A stretch of 64,000 bases of DNA, from contig BGZK01000144.1 in assembly GCA_005406025.1 (NCBI GenBank), positions 124,001 through 188,000 on the forward strand, given 5' to 3'. The position numbers were made by a program, and so were the translations under genes. The stretch is from Eumeta japonica (taxonomy: Eukaryota > Arthropoda > Insecta > Lepidoptera > Psychidae). The number at the start of each line of letters is the position of its first letter. The stretch's first letter is position 1. The notes beneath the pieces were generated by a model. The model saw only the letters and a program-made list of their open reading frames with translations, had not been told where the DNA came from and ran no database searches. Shown here one piece after another: positions 22,981-33,790 of this stretch.

Positions 22981-23733
22981 ATGTCTCAGTTGCTGCCTGT
23001 GGTTAATAATTTTGTAGGAAATGATAAAGTATCTTACATTGGTAATCGACTGAAATTTCATTTTTTCATGAGCTCAGCAATAGGTGCCGACAGACTTAAT
23101 ATGTTCAGAAATCTTAACGGTGTCATAAAATCTGCTGTGAAGGTATTTGCTCTGATCACAAACGTGCTTATAATTATTTTTGCCGCGCTTGACCTCCGTA
23201 TAAATATTAATTCTAAATTGATACTAACCTTTTGTTTGATCCAACATTATATTCTTATAATATTTGGTCTAGTGCATAAAAATACCCAAAAAATGTTCTT
23301 GGCCATAATATGCGATTTTGATACTCAATACCGCGAATTCGGTTTTAGGAGCCTGAAGACCGAAATAAAGGACCCAAGAACATCAGTGGTAGTTATTTTT
23401 ATTCTTTTCACCATACAGATTATGCCATACATTCTGTCTTTAGCCGTAATGAGCAGAAAATTCTATATCAGCTTCTATTGTCATATATTTTTTCTATCAT
23501 TTCAATTAACGGAATTATTACTATACAAAGAGTACCTGAGCCTTATTTATCATAGAATCAGTGTCCTCACTGCAAGTCTTAGCCAATTAAACACGCAATT
23601 TAATATTATATCTGTAGCTGAAGAAGAAAGTGATACAATGTGCAACTATTATTTCCACACAAACCGAATTAAGAATGGACATAAATTAATTGTGTATGCA
23701 TCAAACCTATTGAAGAACTCAATAAAATGGCAG
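22981..23733 (+). CDS. Gr-B exon 1
   Basis: 251 codons. Donor CAG|GTGAGA, phase 0. The open frame can be extended upstream to 22921 and past the donor to about 23766, neither of which is supported by the paralogues. Confidence 0.9.
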
Positions 23734-26700
23734 GTGAGATTAAATACAATTGAACACGTACTGTGATAATGTACACAGTCATTTGGATGGTTTCCTTTCA
23801 ATGTAGACCTGACTACTAATTTACATATATTATTTTTAGTTTAGTTTCCTGTTACATAGGTACTTCTTTACAAAGTGTGTAATATAACTACTCACATGTA
23901 TACCTACTTAGTAGCTTCTTTTTTATTTCACCATCCAATTTTTAATATTTATTGCAGGTATTACTTAAAAAATTGATTACTATAATCTTCATAAAATGTA
24001 ACAGTTACTGAAATAAATAAATAACTAAAAACATGTTAAAAATTTCAATAAATAATCGTTAGCCATCAGCCGAATTTCTAGGAATTTTGCTGCTTTTGCT
24101 TAAGTTTGGCTTGCAATTCTCTTAATGTTAGTCCCTGTTAAATCCTGTTGCAATTCTCTTAATATTAATCTCTAAAATATTACTTTTATATTTGCTAAAT
24201 AATATAAATGACATCAAATTTGTACCATCCTTTCATACTTTAAAAGTGGCATAACAATTAATTGACAACATTAATGGATGGCTTTTGTGTGCACGCAGCT
24301 GGCGACGAAGACAGCAATAGAGTCCTTGTCGAGGATAATGAAATGGTATTTGATAATAACAACGGTCATTAATCAAGGTGTAAGTATACAACAGATGACA
24401 AATGTGCCATAGGAGAATCTTAAACTAAGCACACAATCGACCGCCTTAGAACCAAAAAGTGTCTAGTTCAATTTTGAACACTGATCGACGAGCTTTTTTA
24501 ATTCAAGTTAAGAATTTTTTGGTCTATTTATATGAATTATTGTACGAAATTAAAAGTTTAATTGAAATTTTAAAATTCATATCAATTCAAAGCCATCGGC
24601 TCCGGACATTGCCATTGCAATAAAAATATCTTTATTTCATAGGTTTTAAAATAATACTAAAACAAATACACCATAATTTATTGCAAATTTACACTTTACT
24701 GCTCATTCGGAATGTAGTTTTCCCTCAAGAAGAACAAACAAAAAACTTAAGGGTAGCTTTTTTCTAATTTCATAATGAGCAACCAAAATTAACACAAAAC
24801 CATTAATGAACCAAACAGCTTGGTAAGAAGTCTAACCGCTTATACTCATCGGTATTTGTCTTCTAAGTATTCGAAAATTGTTTAATAGCCTTTTAGCCTG
24901 ATTGATTGTTTAGTAGTACTCTTAAATTTATATAAGGGTAAAATTTGTGTATCCACAGAAATCCTATTGAACATGCGCGCACACAGAGCTCTCTAAATAA
25001 ATTTGTGACTGCATTGCTTTGCTTTGATTGTAAGTGGGTTCAGGAATGGGTGTTTAAAACATGATTTAACAACAGAAGTATTAAATTATTGACACAAATA
25101 AAAATAAAACCCATTAAATTCCATAAGAATTCTATTATGTGTAAAAACAAAATTTGTCCCGTTCACTATTGGCTTTCAGTATTGCACAATACTCATTTAT
25201 AATTTATAATGTAAAGAATAGTTTTAAATATTTTCAAAGATTGTATTTAAATATTTTCAAAATAAAGCATTTATTTTTAGTAAATTTTATATCGAAAATG
25301 TTTACTGAATATCTAAGATTGATGTTATAGTAATTGTAGCAAAATTTGCTTCCAAAATCCATCAACGAGATTATTACTGAGAAAGTAGTAGGTTGAAAAT
25401 TAGGACAAGGTGCAGATAGGAAATTGGATCACGAATTAATTTTTCAGGTTGTCTACACATTTCGGTATAGAGGAAAATACAGAATCCCTCACGTTATAGA
25501 TCACCATTGCAGTAAAAAGTTTAGTGTAAATTATCAATTGTTATTAGTTCATCTGTGTACGAGAATATTTGTAATAGCTACTAGTTCTTCAGATTTACAT
25601 CCTTAATGAAATTAATTCACAGCTGACACAGAGCACTTACACCGTCACGTCGGTGGCTCGATGGAGTCTAGCCACTGATATATGAGTATATGAATCTAGA
25701 ATAAACAATATTGTTGAAGTCCCTTGTGCTTTCGTTAGCAATACACTGATTTACAAGATGAAAACATCATGCTAAAATGGCATAGATACTAGTTGAGAGA
25801 AAAAGATATAATTCTCTTTCTAATGGAATGCACTACTTTTTTTAAACTTTTTAAATTATATGTCACTATAATGACAGATAGAACAGGTAAATCTTTCAAA
25901 AATGATAAAAAAACCAATATTTTCGACTTTACTTCGTTCATTACTATCAATCTGTAGATATATTTACCTGGAAAAAGCTAACCAGAGCCAAATATTATAT
26001 AATGTATTATACAAATTATTGTAAATATTTATTTTTGCCTACAGTAATGAGTTTATTAAACATATAAATTATTAGCTTAGAATTATTGTGTATACTGTAT
26101 TTGTGATATTATAACGATTTACTTTTTATAGGAGAATTGGTGGTTCATTTTCTTAAGTGCCAGTAGCTCCGAAATAGTGGAAGTTAGTTTGCAAATAATG
26201 GTGGCCGTCGTTTGTGACAAGATCAACGCTAAGGAAGAAGAACTGAAAGCGACGCTGGCGAATCACCTGTGCTGTGCCTCTTTGGGTGAACTATTTAAAT
26301 TCGTATACCGGTTGATAAAAAAGTAAAATTTCTAGTTGACATTTTTTTCTCACAATTACCACATAAATAATCCTTATAATTAAACCATTATTCAATTGCA
26401 TTTAGTCTAATAACCTTAGGAACCAGTTACAGTGAACAAATTTTGATAATCCTAATTTTTTCGACCTCTTAGTATAATCATTTAAAAAGTTAAGAGCCTC
26501 TTCCACCGTTTCCTTTTAAACTGATATTTAACAAAAAGTCACTTTTGAAATAAAATTTGCTTTCCATATTTTCCTTTGAACAGGTTTTAAGCCGAACAAT
26601 CGTCGAGAAGAGGATGTAGAAAGCAAATTTTATTTTAAAAGTGATTTTGTAACATATTTTAGTTTAAAAGAAGATTGTGGAAAACGTTCTTAGCCCTAAA

Positions 26701-29332
26701 AAATAACGTGATCTCAAAAAAATTTTGATTAAACGTCAAGCTAAAACTATCTAAGTGTATCAGGGATTAAATACCAACGATTTCGTGGTTCCAAAATACC
26801 TAAACCGTCCAAGTGTAATTTTACAATCACCATTTACACTTGTCACGCCAACTGCTTCTTATCTTCTTATCATCGACATTACCTTTTCTCACGACTCCAA
26901 ACCAGAATCGCATATTGTTGTATCCGTTTTTAGTGCCGCTCTCAAATCGAATATCGCTTCATTAGTCTAGTCAACAAGTGCTTTTTAGGTGAAAATTTCT
27001 TCGAATTCTCCGAAAATTATGATTGAGGTGTCATTCGATTCGGAATGGCATCTAGATAGTTTTTGAGAAAATGCTAAGGCCGCTCGCAAAAATTGCAATA
27101 GTTATAAACAATTAAGTCAAAAAAAAAGGGGGGGGTTCAGTTTTTCGCCAATGTCTCATAAACTGTGAGATAATTTGAATTTGAAAAAGATTCGAAGAGA
27201 GGAGGAAATTTCCTAAAAAAATTCTTAACTCGCGAAATTGTAGGACCAATATTTATAATTTTCCGAGAGGGTTGAAAATACACCCGAAAACGGGTACTCC
27301 GACTTTCTTAAGCCACGCCCCCTTCGGATCTTTAATGAATAAATATTATTTAAATTTATTAAATATGAAAATTATAAATTGGGAAAATTCAGACGCCTGC
27401 AGGATAGATCAATGAACATTAATCCGTGGTCCAAAAATTTTATCACGATTTTTCAATAAGTTTCATTAGTTAATTAACAATTTTTGTAGCACGAACATTA
27501 ACATTGCGAGTGCAATAATTGTTAAACTATTAATCTGAGAATTTTTTCCTTTCGTAGAGCTATTTTTCAAAGGTCTTAGAATAAATTCCCATTAGAAAAA
27601 TTAAGAAATTTTTAATTTTGGTTTTGTTATTAACAATAAGGTGAAACTAAGGTGAAAAACTATAAAGCTTTATTAAACATAATACTAAGGTGAAAAATTA
27701 TAAAGCTTTATTAAACATTGAAAAAACTTTTTTTACGATATTATTTTTTTCTTAAGATCAGAAAAATAATTTTTAATCATTTTTATCTTCTATTGTTTAA
27801 AAAATTGTTATAAACAAATGCGTTGTTTATGAAATAATTTAATTTTTTTTTGATAACATAACTTATAATGGTACATATGATTTAAAAAAAATTGTTTCTT
27901 AAAAAAAAATTTTATTGCTTAAAAGCGCATTTATTAAACAACAAATGTTTTTTACCACTTGTTATGAAAATTAAGGAACATTTTTACACATTAGGAACAC
28001 TAATCATTATTTATCTTGGTCTTTGATATTAAAAAAAATCGAATATTATTTAAATTTTCTTTGTTTATTTAATAAACAATTTATTATAAACAAAAAATTA
28101 TCTCTTTGTAGTTTTTTTCTTATTCTACTTTAAAAAACCAAAACAACCATGTATTTAAAACAAAAATCATATTTTTTATTGAACTTTTAATTTTCCGATC
28201 TCTTTCATTTCAATATTCTCACTTGTTTCTTTTTGTTTAATTTTATTGTAACTTTGTAACTAATGGAGATACAATGAAAAAAATTAAGATTATTTTTATA
28301 AACAAACGGTACAAATTAAATAAATAATTGAGTAATAGCTTTTTTATTGATTGATTAATTAGCTAATTTTGGCTTATTTTGTTGATTAACTAATAAAGAA
28401 TAAATAAGTCTTAAATTTTTAATTTTAATTTAAGTATTAAAATTGTCAGTGACTGCTCGTGAAGGGACTTCCGTCAACCCTTTTACGTTTGGTTTGGTTG
28501 GGAGTGCATCTGTTGGTAGTTTTAACACTCACTAACACCTAACACCCTGGTAAATATGACTGAATGCATTTTCTTAAAAATGTGCTGATTTGGCGTGAAC
28601 GTACATAGAAGTTATATTATAAATATTTAGCATACTAAGATAAATAAAATATTAACACTTGCTTGGGTGTTCGATATCTGTCAAATCTTTCGAATCAATA
28701 TTCAATTCGTTGGATAGGGTTTCATAATGAAAGAGTAGATTAGAGGGTCAGCAGTGGGTTGTATATTGCATATTAACACACGTTGCAGGCAAGCATCTAC
28801 TATATTTCATTCAGACAAAAAAGGGGGAAAAATACGTTATAATTTTTAATAGTTCAATAATATTTTATAGTTAAATATTTTATTATTTGGTTGTTTACTA
28901 AATCAACTCGAGCACACAATGGTCCTTTCCTTATAACCTGGTGGCAAAAAAAATCGAATTCATTTCATTAAAACATGTTTATGCAAGATATATTATTATT
29001 GCGTTATTTAAATCGCAAGAAACTGATAACTGTCAAACCAATTTTGTTTCTTTCTTCAAAGCACTAAACACTTTAAGAGATTTATTATTAATATCTATGT
29101 TTATCACCTTTTAGATAAGGAAGGTCGCCGCCTGGTGCGCGCGTTTATAGCGATCGTGGACTTGAAAAGTCTCTCCTTCAAGTTGCTGCGCGTCGCCGAC
29201 GTCGGGGTGCGCCTGCCCATCCAGTGCCTGAGTCTTACCTTGACATACGTCATTATTCTACTGCAGTTCCGAAAACTTATCGAGAATTCCTTGTTAATGG
29301 AAAAAAAATTAAATTGTATGACTACAGTTTAA
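22981..29332 (+). CDS. Gr-B: gustatory receptor (7tm_7 family), 401 aa, 4 exons
   Basis: Tandem paralogue of Gr-A; same predicted role as a chemosensory seven-transmembrane channel subunit. Exons are 22981-23733, 24299-24379, 26132-26285 and 29115-29332 with phases 0, 0, 1 and GT-AG junctions; the joined frame is fully open. Marks: MSQLLPVVNNF, FDTQYREFGF, LLYKEYLSLIY, EEESDTM and TYVIILLQF near the end (T373, Y374). I chose the ATG at 22981 because it aligns with the Gr-A and Gr-C starts; an in-frame ATG at 22921 would add 20 hydrophobic residues (starting MWKRIMINLS), and the aligned Gr-A sequence has no open frame there. Exon 4 runs 7 codons past the Gr-A stop. The introns are longer than in Gr-A because of repeats. 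Ligand unknown. Confidence 0.9.
24299..24379 (+). CDS. Gr-B exon 2
   Basis: 27 codons (LATKTAIESLSRIMKWYLII, then TTVINQG). Acceptor ACGCAG, donor GGT|GTAAGT. Confidence 0.9.
26132..26285 (+). CDS. Gr-B exon 3
   Basis: 154 nt starting ENWWFIFLSASSSEIVEVSL and ending LANHLCCASL plus one base. Acceptor TTTATAG, donor TTGG|GTGAAC, phase 1. Confidence 0.88.
27000..28170 (-). repeat. AT-rich interspersed repeat, copy 2 (in Gr-B intron 3)
   Basis: Reverse-complement copy of 16300-17480; for example ggaggaaatttcctaaaaaa near 27200 pairs with the aggaaatttcctc segment near 17280, and caaaacaaccatgt near 28138 pairs with acatggttgttttt near 16366. Not present in Gr-A intron 3, so inserted after the duplication. 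Confidence 0.6.
28440..28810 (+). repeat. Penelope-like element 3' segment (copy in Gr-B intron 3)
   Basis: Matches 12770-13170 in the same place of the paralogous intron, so the insertion is older than the Gr-A/Gr-B duplication. Includes gcatctgttggtagttttaa, cgatatctgtcaaatctttc and ggtcagcagtgggttg. Confidence 0.6.
29115..29332 (+). CDS. Gr-B exon 4 (terminal)
   Basis: Reads (D)KEGRRLVRAFIAIVDLKSL and on to TYVIILLQFRKL, ending at TAA 29330-29332. The acceptor is CCTTTTAG. Confidence 0.9.
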
Positions 29333-30008
29333 TTTTTTTCCATCAACTATGAATTTTAAAGTGCAACTAACACTCTTGTTTTCTGCGCGTATAATTTTGC
29401 ATCAATATTATCTACGCTATATTGAATTATAAATATTATATACTAAATCGCGTGTGCATGTCCACAGTTTAGAGTGAATATCGATCACAATGCAAATGTT
29501 ATGTATAGATTCATTATTTTTTTAAATATTTGACTAGTAGTGGAATTGTATGTAGAAAGATTTAAATTTATTATGAAATTAGTTATATCAAAATATTTTT
29601 AACTAGATATATAAAACGTGACTGTGAATTGATGAATGTATTTATTAATTAAGTCAAATCAAATTTATTTATTCGATATCTCGAAAAGTTCAGCTATTAG
29701 TGCCTGATTCTGTGATCTAAAGGATGACAACGGTCATGATCAGCCTCCATTACAAACTGTGAAGGTAAAAGTATTAAAGTTCCCACCTCTCGATGTCTGA
29801 AATAAAATGATAATGAGAGCCTATAGTAATTTATTTGGGTGATACCGTTACCGATAGTCACCGAGTCTTTACTAAGATATCATGTGAGTTTCCTAAAATT
29901 AACTTAAGGGATACACATTACTACGCACGAACAGTTTTTATTAAGGAAAAAATACAAGTACATTTTTTAGTAGTTTAGTGTTACTTTGCTTACCTAGAAT
30001 AAAAAAAA

Positions 30009-30095
30009 ATGTCTACAAATAACTTAGTCATTGTTATTGGAATCAGTGTTATGGTGTTGGAAATTGTTCTTGCTGTGGCACCAGTATCGCACTAA
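30009..30095 (+). CDS. Possible 28-aa hydrophobic peptide downstream of Gr-B
   Basis: ATG at 30009 opens a 28-codon frame, MSTNNLVIVIGISVMVLEIV then LAVAPVSH, ending at TAA 30093-30095. One hydrophobic helix fills most of it. Related DNA lies downstream of Gr-A, of the pseudo-exon 4 at 42.6 kb and more distantly of Gr-C, but the ATG and frame are not kept in the first two. It may be a chance frame in a conserved non-coding segment. No function is proposed. Confidence 0.2.
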   Translation: MSTNNLVIVIGISVMVLEIVLAVAPVSH

Positions 30096-30259
30096 AATTT
30101 ATTTATCATTACATGCATTAAGCTGCAAAAAAATGTTTCTTGTTTCATTTTGGATCAGATTCAATATACCTAGCTTATATTTTACCCAACGAAGTGCTTA
30201 TGTATTTTTTTACATTTTTTCATCTTAATGTCTTTATCTGATTATATCTAAAGGAAAAA

Positions 30260-30400
30260 ATAACCCTTATAAAATCACTGCGTTGTACGTCTGTCCATAT
30301 GTCTGTCTGCTTGTCTGCTGTTTGACTATCAAATCCCTTTTTCTCAAAAACGCATGGAAGTATAGAATCAAAATTAATGTCAAAATGAAAGTACGGAATT
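30260..30400 (+). repeat. Lepidopteran LINE-tail-like repeat (unit B copy)
   Basis: Counterpart of 14325-14470, with tgtctgtctgcttgtctgct and ctcaaaaacgcatggaagta. Confidence 0.5.
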
Positions 30401-30759
30401 TTATTTTTGGTAATAAAAGCTATGATTTGGGAAATCCTGATACCAATATCACTCCAGTATCAATATTTAAAATAAACGACAGTCGACAAGTCTCTTAATG
30501 GATCTATATGTGTAATTAAGTTTGCAAGGAAGCCTCATGGTACCAATCCTTGCGAGGATTTGCGTAAAATTCGTTGTTATTGAGCGTCTATGTCCTAAAA
30601 AGAATAACTATGCCAAAGTGCAAGTCAGTCGAAACTGTAGTTATACAAATATCTCATGATGATTCAGTGAGTCAGTGAGTGGTGTTTCGCGTATGTATAA
30701 ATATGGTTCCGTTTATTTTGTTTCTTATTAATTGAGCATTTATTATTTTTATGTTTTTT

Positions 30760-30805
30760 GATATCGTCTGTTTTATGTGTATTTGTACGTAAAACAGACG
30801 ATATC
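30760..30805. repeat. Perfect 16-bp hairpin
   Basis: GATATCGTCTGTTTTA (30760-30775), a 14-nt loop, and the exact reverse complement (30790-30805). Extra partial copies of the arm (agacgatatcaag) follow at 30809-30830. Confidence 0.9.
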
Positions 30806-30919
30806 AAGTATCAAGACGATATCAAGACGATAGAAGTATAAATAAAATAAAAATTACCACCACTACATTCACTGCGCGTCTATCGTCATCTAAAAACACT
30901 AGTCGCAATCAGTCCGCTT

Positions 30920-31330
30920 TACTGAACGTAACAAATATACCTTTAAATCTATGTATTATAGATACGCTAGAATCATTTACAAACAAGTTCGCGGCTAATG
31001 GGCTAATGGTCAGAGTTCCATATTGATACGTTTAGCAGTTTTCATCTAATTCTCAGACGAAGAAAATCTTCTTTATGTATGTATATATATATACATACAT
31101 GAACACGTATATGTATGCTGACTACTGCAGATAGTTATCTGCCGTAGATTAAGATATCCCACAAGATACTTCTTCGTCGATATCCCCGATAAGCGGTCCT
31201 GGAGCATCTGTAAGCTATAGGGGCACCATGCCCCTATCGGGTCATCGACCTGTCCAGCGGTGCGGTGCTGGCGCCTTAACCACCACTTCAGAAGCTTTCC
31301 CTGCCAGTTGTCTGAGCGATCACCCATAGT
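30920..31330 (+). repeat. Interspersed repeat, copy 1
   Basis: Begins ctgaacgtaacaaatatacc, has a short (TA)n core near 31080-31095, and ends with a GC-richer part (about 31140-31330). The reverse strand of that part matches 40262-40460: ccaggaccgcttatcg, gggaaagcttct and gatcgctc are shared. A minus-strand frame reads GDRSDNWQGKLLKWWLRRQH and on to about 84 residues, but the copy at 40 kb does not keep it open, so I treat it as non-coding. Confidence 0.6.
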
Positions 31331-31639
31331 AGTGTCCTACACTACAATCCACACTGTCCTAAAAATTTTATAAACTGACTGTCATAGAAGTGAGAACACG
31401 TAAAAATTTTTAAATAATATTCCTTAGAGTAATATTACTTTTAGGAAAAACTGTTTGAAAGACATGAGATCCCTGTGAGTGATGTGGAAGTATTTAACGA
31501 TTGCGATTATAACCATGCCGACAAAGCAAAAATAAGTGATACGTTCGCAATTGATGTCATACTTGTGTTTTCTTAAATATATAACTCTAAAGTCCTTTCA
31601 AACTTGTGTATTAGAAAGAGGTAAAGAATATTGAAGACA

Positions 31640-32070
31640 CATTACCTACAAAATTTCCACCCCTTTGTAATTGAATGGATTATGTGTTTTTGTCTTTCGC
31701 TCGAGCTAGTAACTTTATTATAAAAATGCCTGAACAATTCAGTCGATATTCGACTTAAAAGACAAATACAGACAAGTAAATTTTCCTTGACAAGTGCTAA
31801 ACTGGTCGACGCAAACGTAATGGTCAAGAATGAGATACTGGATATTGTGAAAACAACCTTATTCCTTGGTCTCACTTTAGATACTAAATTGCGTTGAAAT
31901 TCTCATTTTACAAGATTAGCGAAAAGGCTTAGTTCGGCAGCATATACAGTGAAAATAATTCGGCGACTTACAAATGAAAACACCGCGAGACTAGTTTATT
32001 TCAATTTTTTTCATACTCTCATGACCTATGGATTTTTTTTTATGGATACCCTCAAACGCTGAGCAACAGA
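31640..32070 (+). pseudogene. Non-LTR retrotransposon (LINE) RT C-terminal fragment
   Basis: The plus strand reads TTLFLGLTLDTKLR, a stop, then NSHFTRLAKRLSSAAYTVKI and ENTARLVYFNFFHTLMTYG. The pattern FLGLxLDxxLxWxxHxxxLxxxLSSAxYxxRxxxxxxxxxTARLxYFxxFHSxMxYG is the thumb-side end of LINE reverse transcriptases of the Jockey/CR1-like type. The conserved tryptophan position is lost and stops are present. The 5' parts are missing, as in most truncated LINE copies. Confidence 0.7.
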
Positions 32071-32439
32071 TTAGTGAATTTGAAAGTGAATGTGAACGAT
32101 TCGAGATTTTTAAAGACGAAGAGAAAATAGAGATTTTAAAATTTTCTATTAGAAAAACAGTGTCTATATCGGTATACCTGTATGTTGTTAAAATTGTCAG
32201 TTAAATCAGAATGAGCAGTATAGAAAGCCAATTTTTGTGAAACATGTGCAAAAAACGTTGGTGCCAAGTCAAATATACATTTACGTTTAGATATCAGGCT
32301 GGATTATAACTGGAATATGCCACAAAAAATGAAAGAGTATTTAAAGAAGTCAACAAGCACATTGACACTCAAAGAATAATAAATTTTATTTTACTAGATT
32401 ACCTTATTGATAAGATTAATAAAGGGAATATAAAGTCTA

Positions 32440-33790
32440 CAATGAAATTGGAGAACAGGAAAATGTGTCAAAAAAAATCCAGAGCAATAAAACATTTACC
32501 TGTACTTGTAAAGCCTAATAAAAGTTCTAAAGTAAAACCTTGTAAAACTTGTGAAAATTCCAATAGAAGTATTAGATTTCACCCTAAATAAAACTGCTGG
32601 TTTTTACCAACGGAAGGGTACAATCATAAGATCATAATAAATGATAAAATCATAATAGTCATATTAAAACCATAAAAAATCAGTGACTGGTATGAAACTT
32701 AATAATAGTGAAACTTAATAATAAAAAAGAACAATAAAGCCTTTAATTAAAGCCAACCTATTATTAAATGCAGAATTGCAGACATTTGGAGTATATGATT
32801 CCGGTTCAAATGTTTCTATAATTAATTCCAAATTAATAACACTGAAAGTAGAAAAAGAAGGGGATTTAAGTAGGAATAGTTTAATCAAAATTAATGGTAT
32901 TAAGAAGACAGTGGGTTTGACAAATATAAAGATGAAAATTTTTGATATTGAAGAAAGTGCCGATGTTTATATAATTGATGGCGAAGAATTAAATACGACT
33001 TTCTAATTGAACTGGATGTCATAAAACAATTTAAAATATTTCAAGGCAAGAATTTTAAATCCTTCAAAAGAGAGAACAAAGATAAAAGAAAAAATAGATC
33101 CTATGAATAAAGATAGAAAGTATACTTCTAAGAAAATGAAAAATAAAACTAACCCATGTTTAATAAGTTTCAATAAATACAAAAAAGAGAGAAATTTCAA
33201 AATAAGAACGAGTAAATCAAATATTCAACAAAAGTCGCAAACACATAAACTGATAAACAAATATAGATTAGTATTTGCAAAAATAAATATGACATTGGCA
33301 CAGTCATGGAATACGAAGCACGTATTGATCTACTCATGGATAAACATTGTAGTGAAAGATATTCAGTTGAAGACAAAAAAGGAAATAGAAAAATAAATAA
33401 TAAAATGAATTGACAAAAATCTTGAAAAAGAATCCTATAGTCCACTTGCAACATCAGTAAAGTTGGCCTTAAAAAAAATAAAACAACAGAAAATCACGTT
33501 ATGTATCAATTTTAGAGATTTAAATAAGATATTGGTACCTCAAGCTCAACAGTGTCCACTGATCGACGACCTAGTGATTAAAACAAGAAACTCAACATAT
33601 TTCACAACACTGGACATAAATTCAGCCTTCTAGTCTATTCCGCTAAGAATTGAAGATAAGAGGAAAACTGCCTTTGTAACGCAGGATAGGAACTATTAAT
33701 GGACATATTTACTATTTGGTTTGAAGACTTCGCCAGCAATTTTTCACAGAATACTAAGTAATACTTTAAGGACACCCTCACACATGAAGA
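32440..33790 (+). pseudogene. Ty3/gypsy-type LTR retrotransposon remnant
   Basis: In order on the plus strand: a zinc-knuckle-like segment (CKTCENSNRSIRFHP then CWF, about 32530-32605); an aspartic protease motif in a DSGSNVS context (32806-32826) within the open piece 32776-33006; and a reverse transcriptase segment (about 33480-33780) with CINFRDLNKILVPQ, CPLIDDL, TTLDINSAF, KTAFVTQ and FGLKTSPAIFHRIL. Stops and frameshifts separate and interrupt them (for example a stop right after TTLDINSAF). The RT is cut off before the catalytic DD box; no integrase or LTRs were recognised. It is a dead insect retroelement with no envelope gene seen. Confidence 0.75.

Larger units (their letters stand above)
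20360..30430 (+). repeat. Segmental duplication unit B (carries Gr-B)
   Basis: Collinear with unit A (about 7290-14480) but about 3 kb longer. Extra DNA includes an AT-rich block near 21500-22010, a local expansion at about 22625-22700 and an AT-rich repeat at 27000-28170 in intron 3. The Penelope RT fragment in unit A intron 3 has no counterpart here, while the Penelope 3' segment does. Confidence 0.8.

Noticed and set aside
31073..31327. 84-residue minus-strand open frame as a gene
   Set aside because: It lies in a dispersed repeat; the other copy at 40.26-40.46 kb does not keep the frame, and the C-terminal part is made of the TA-rich core.
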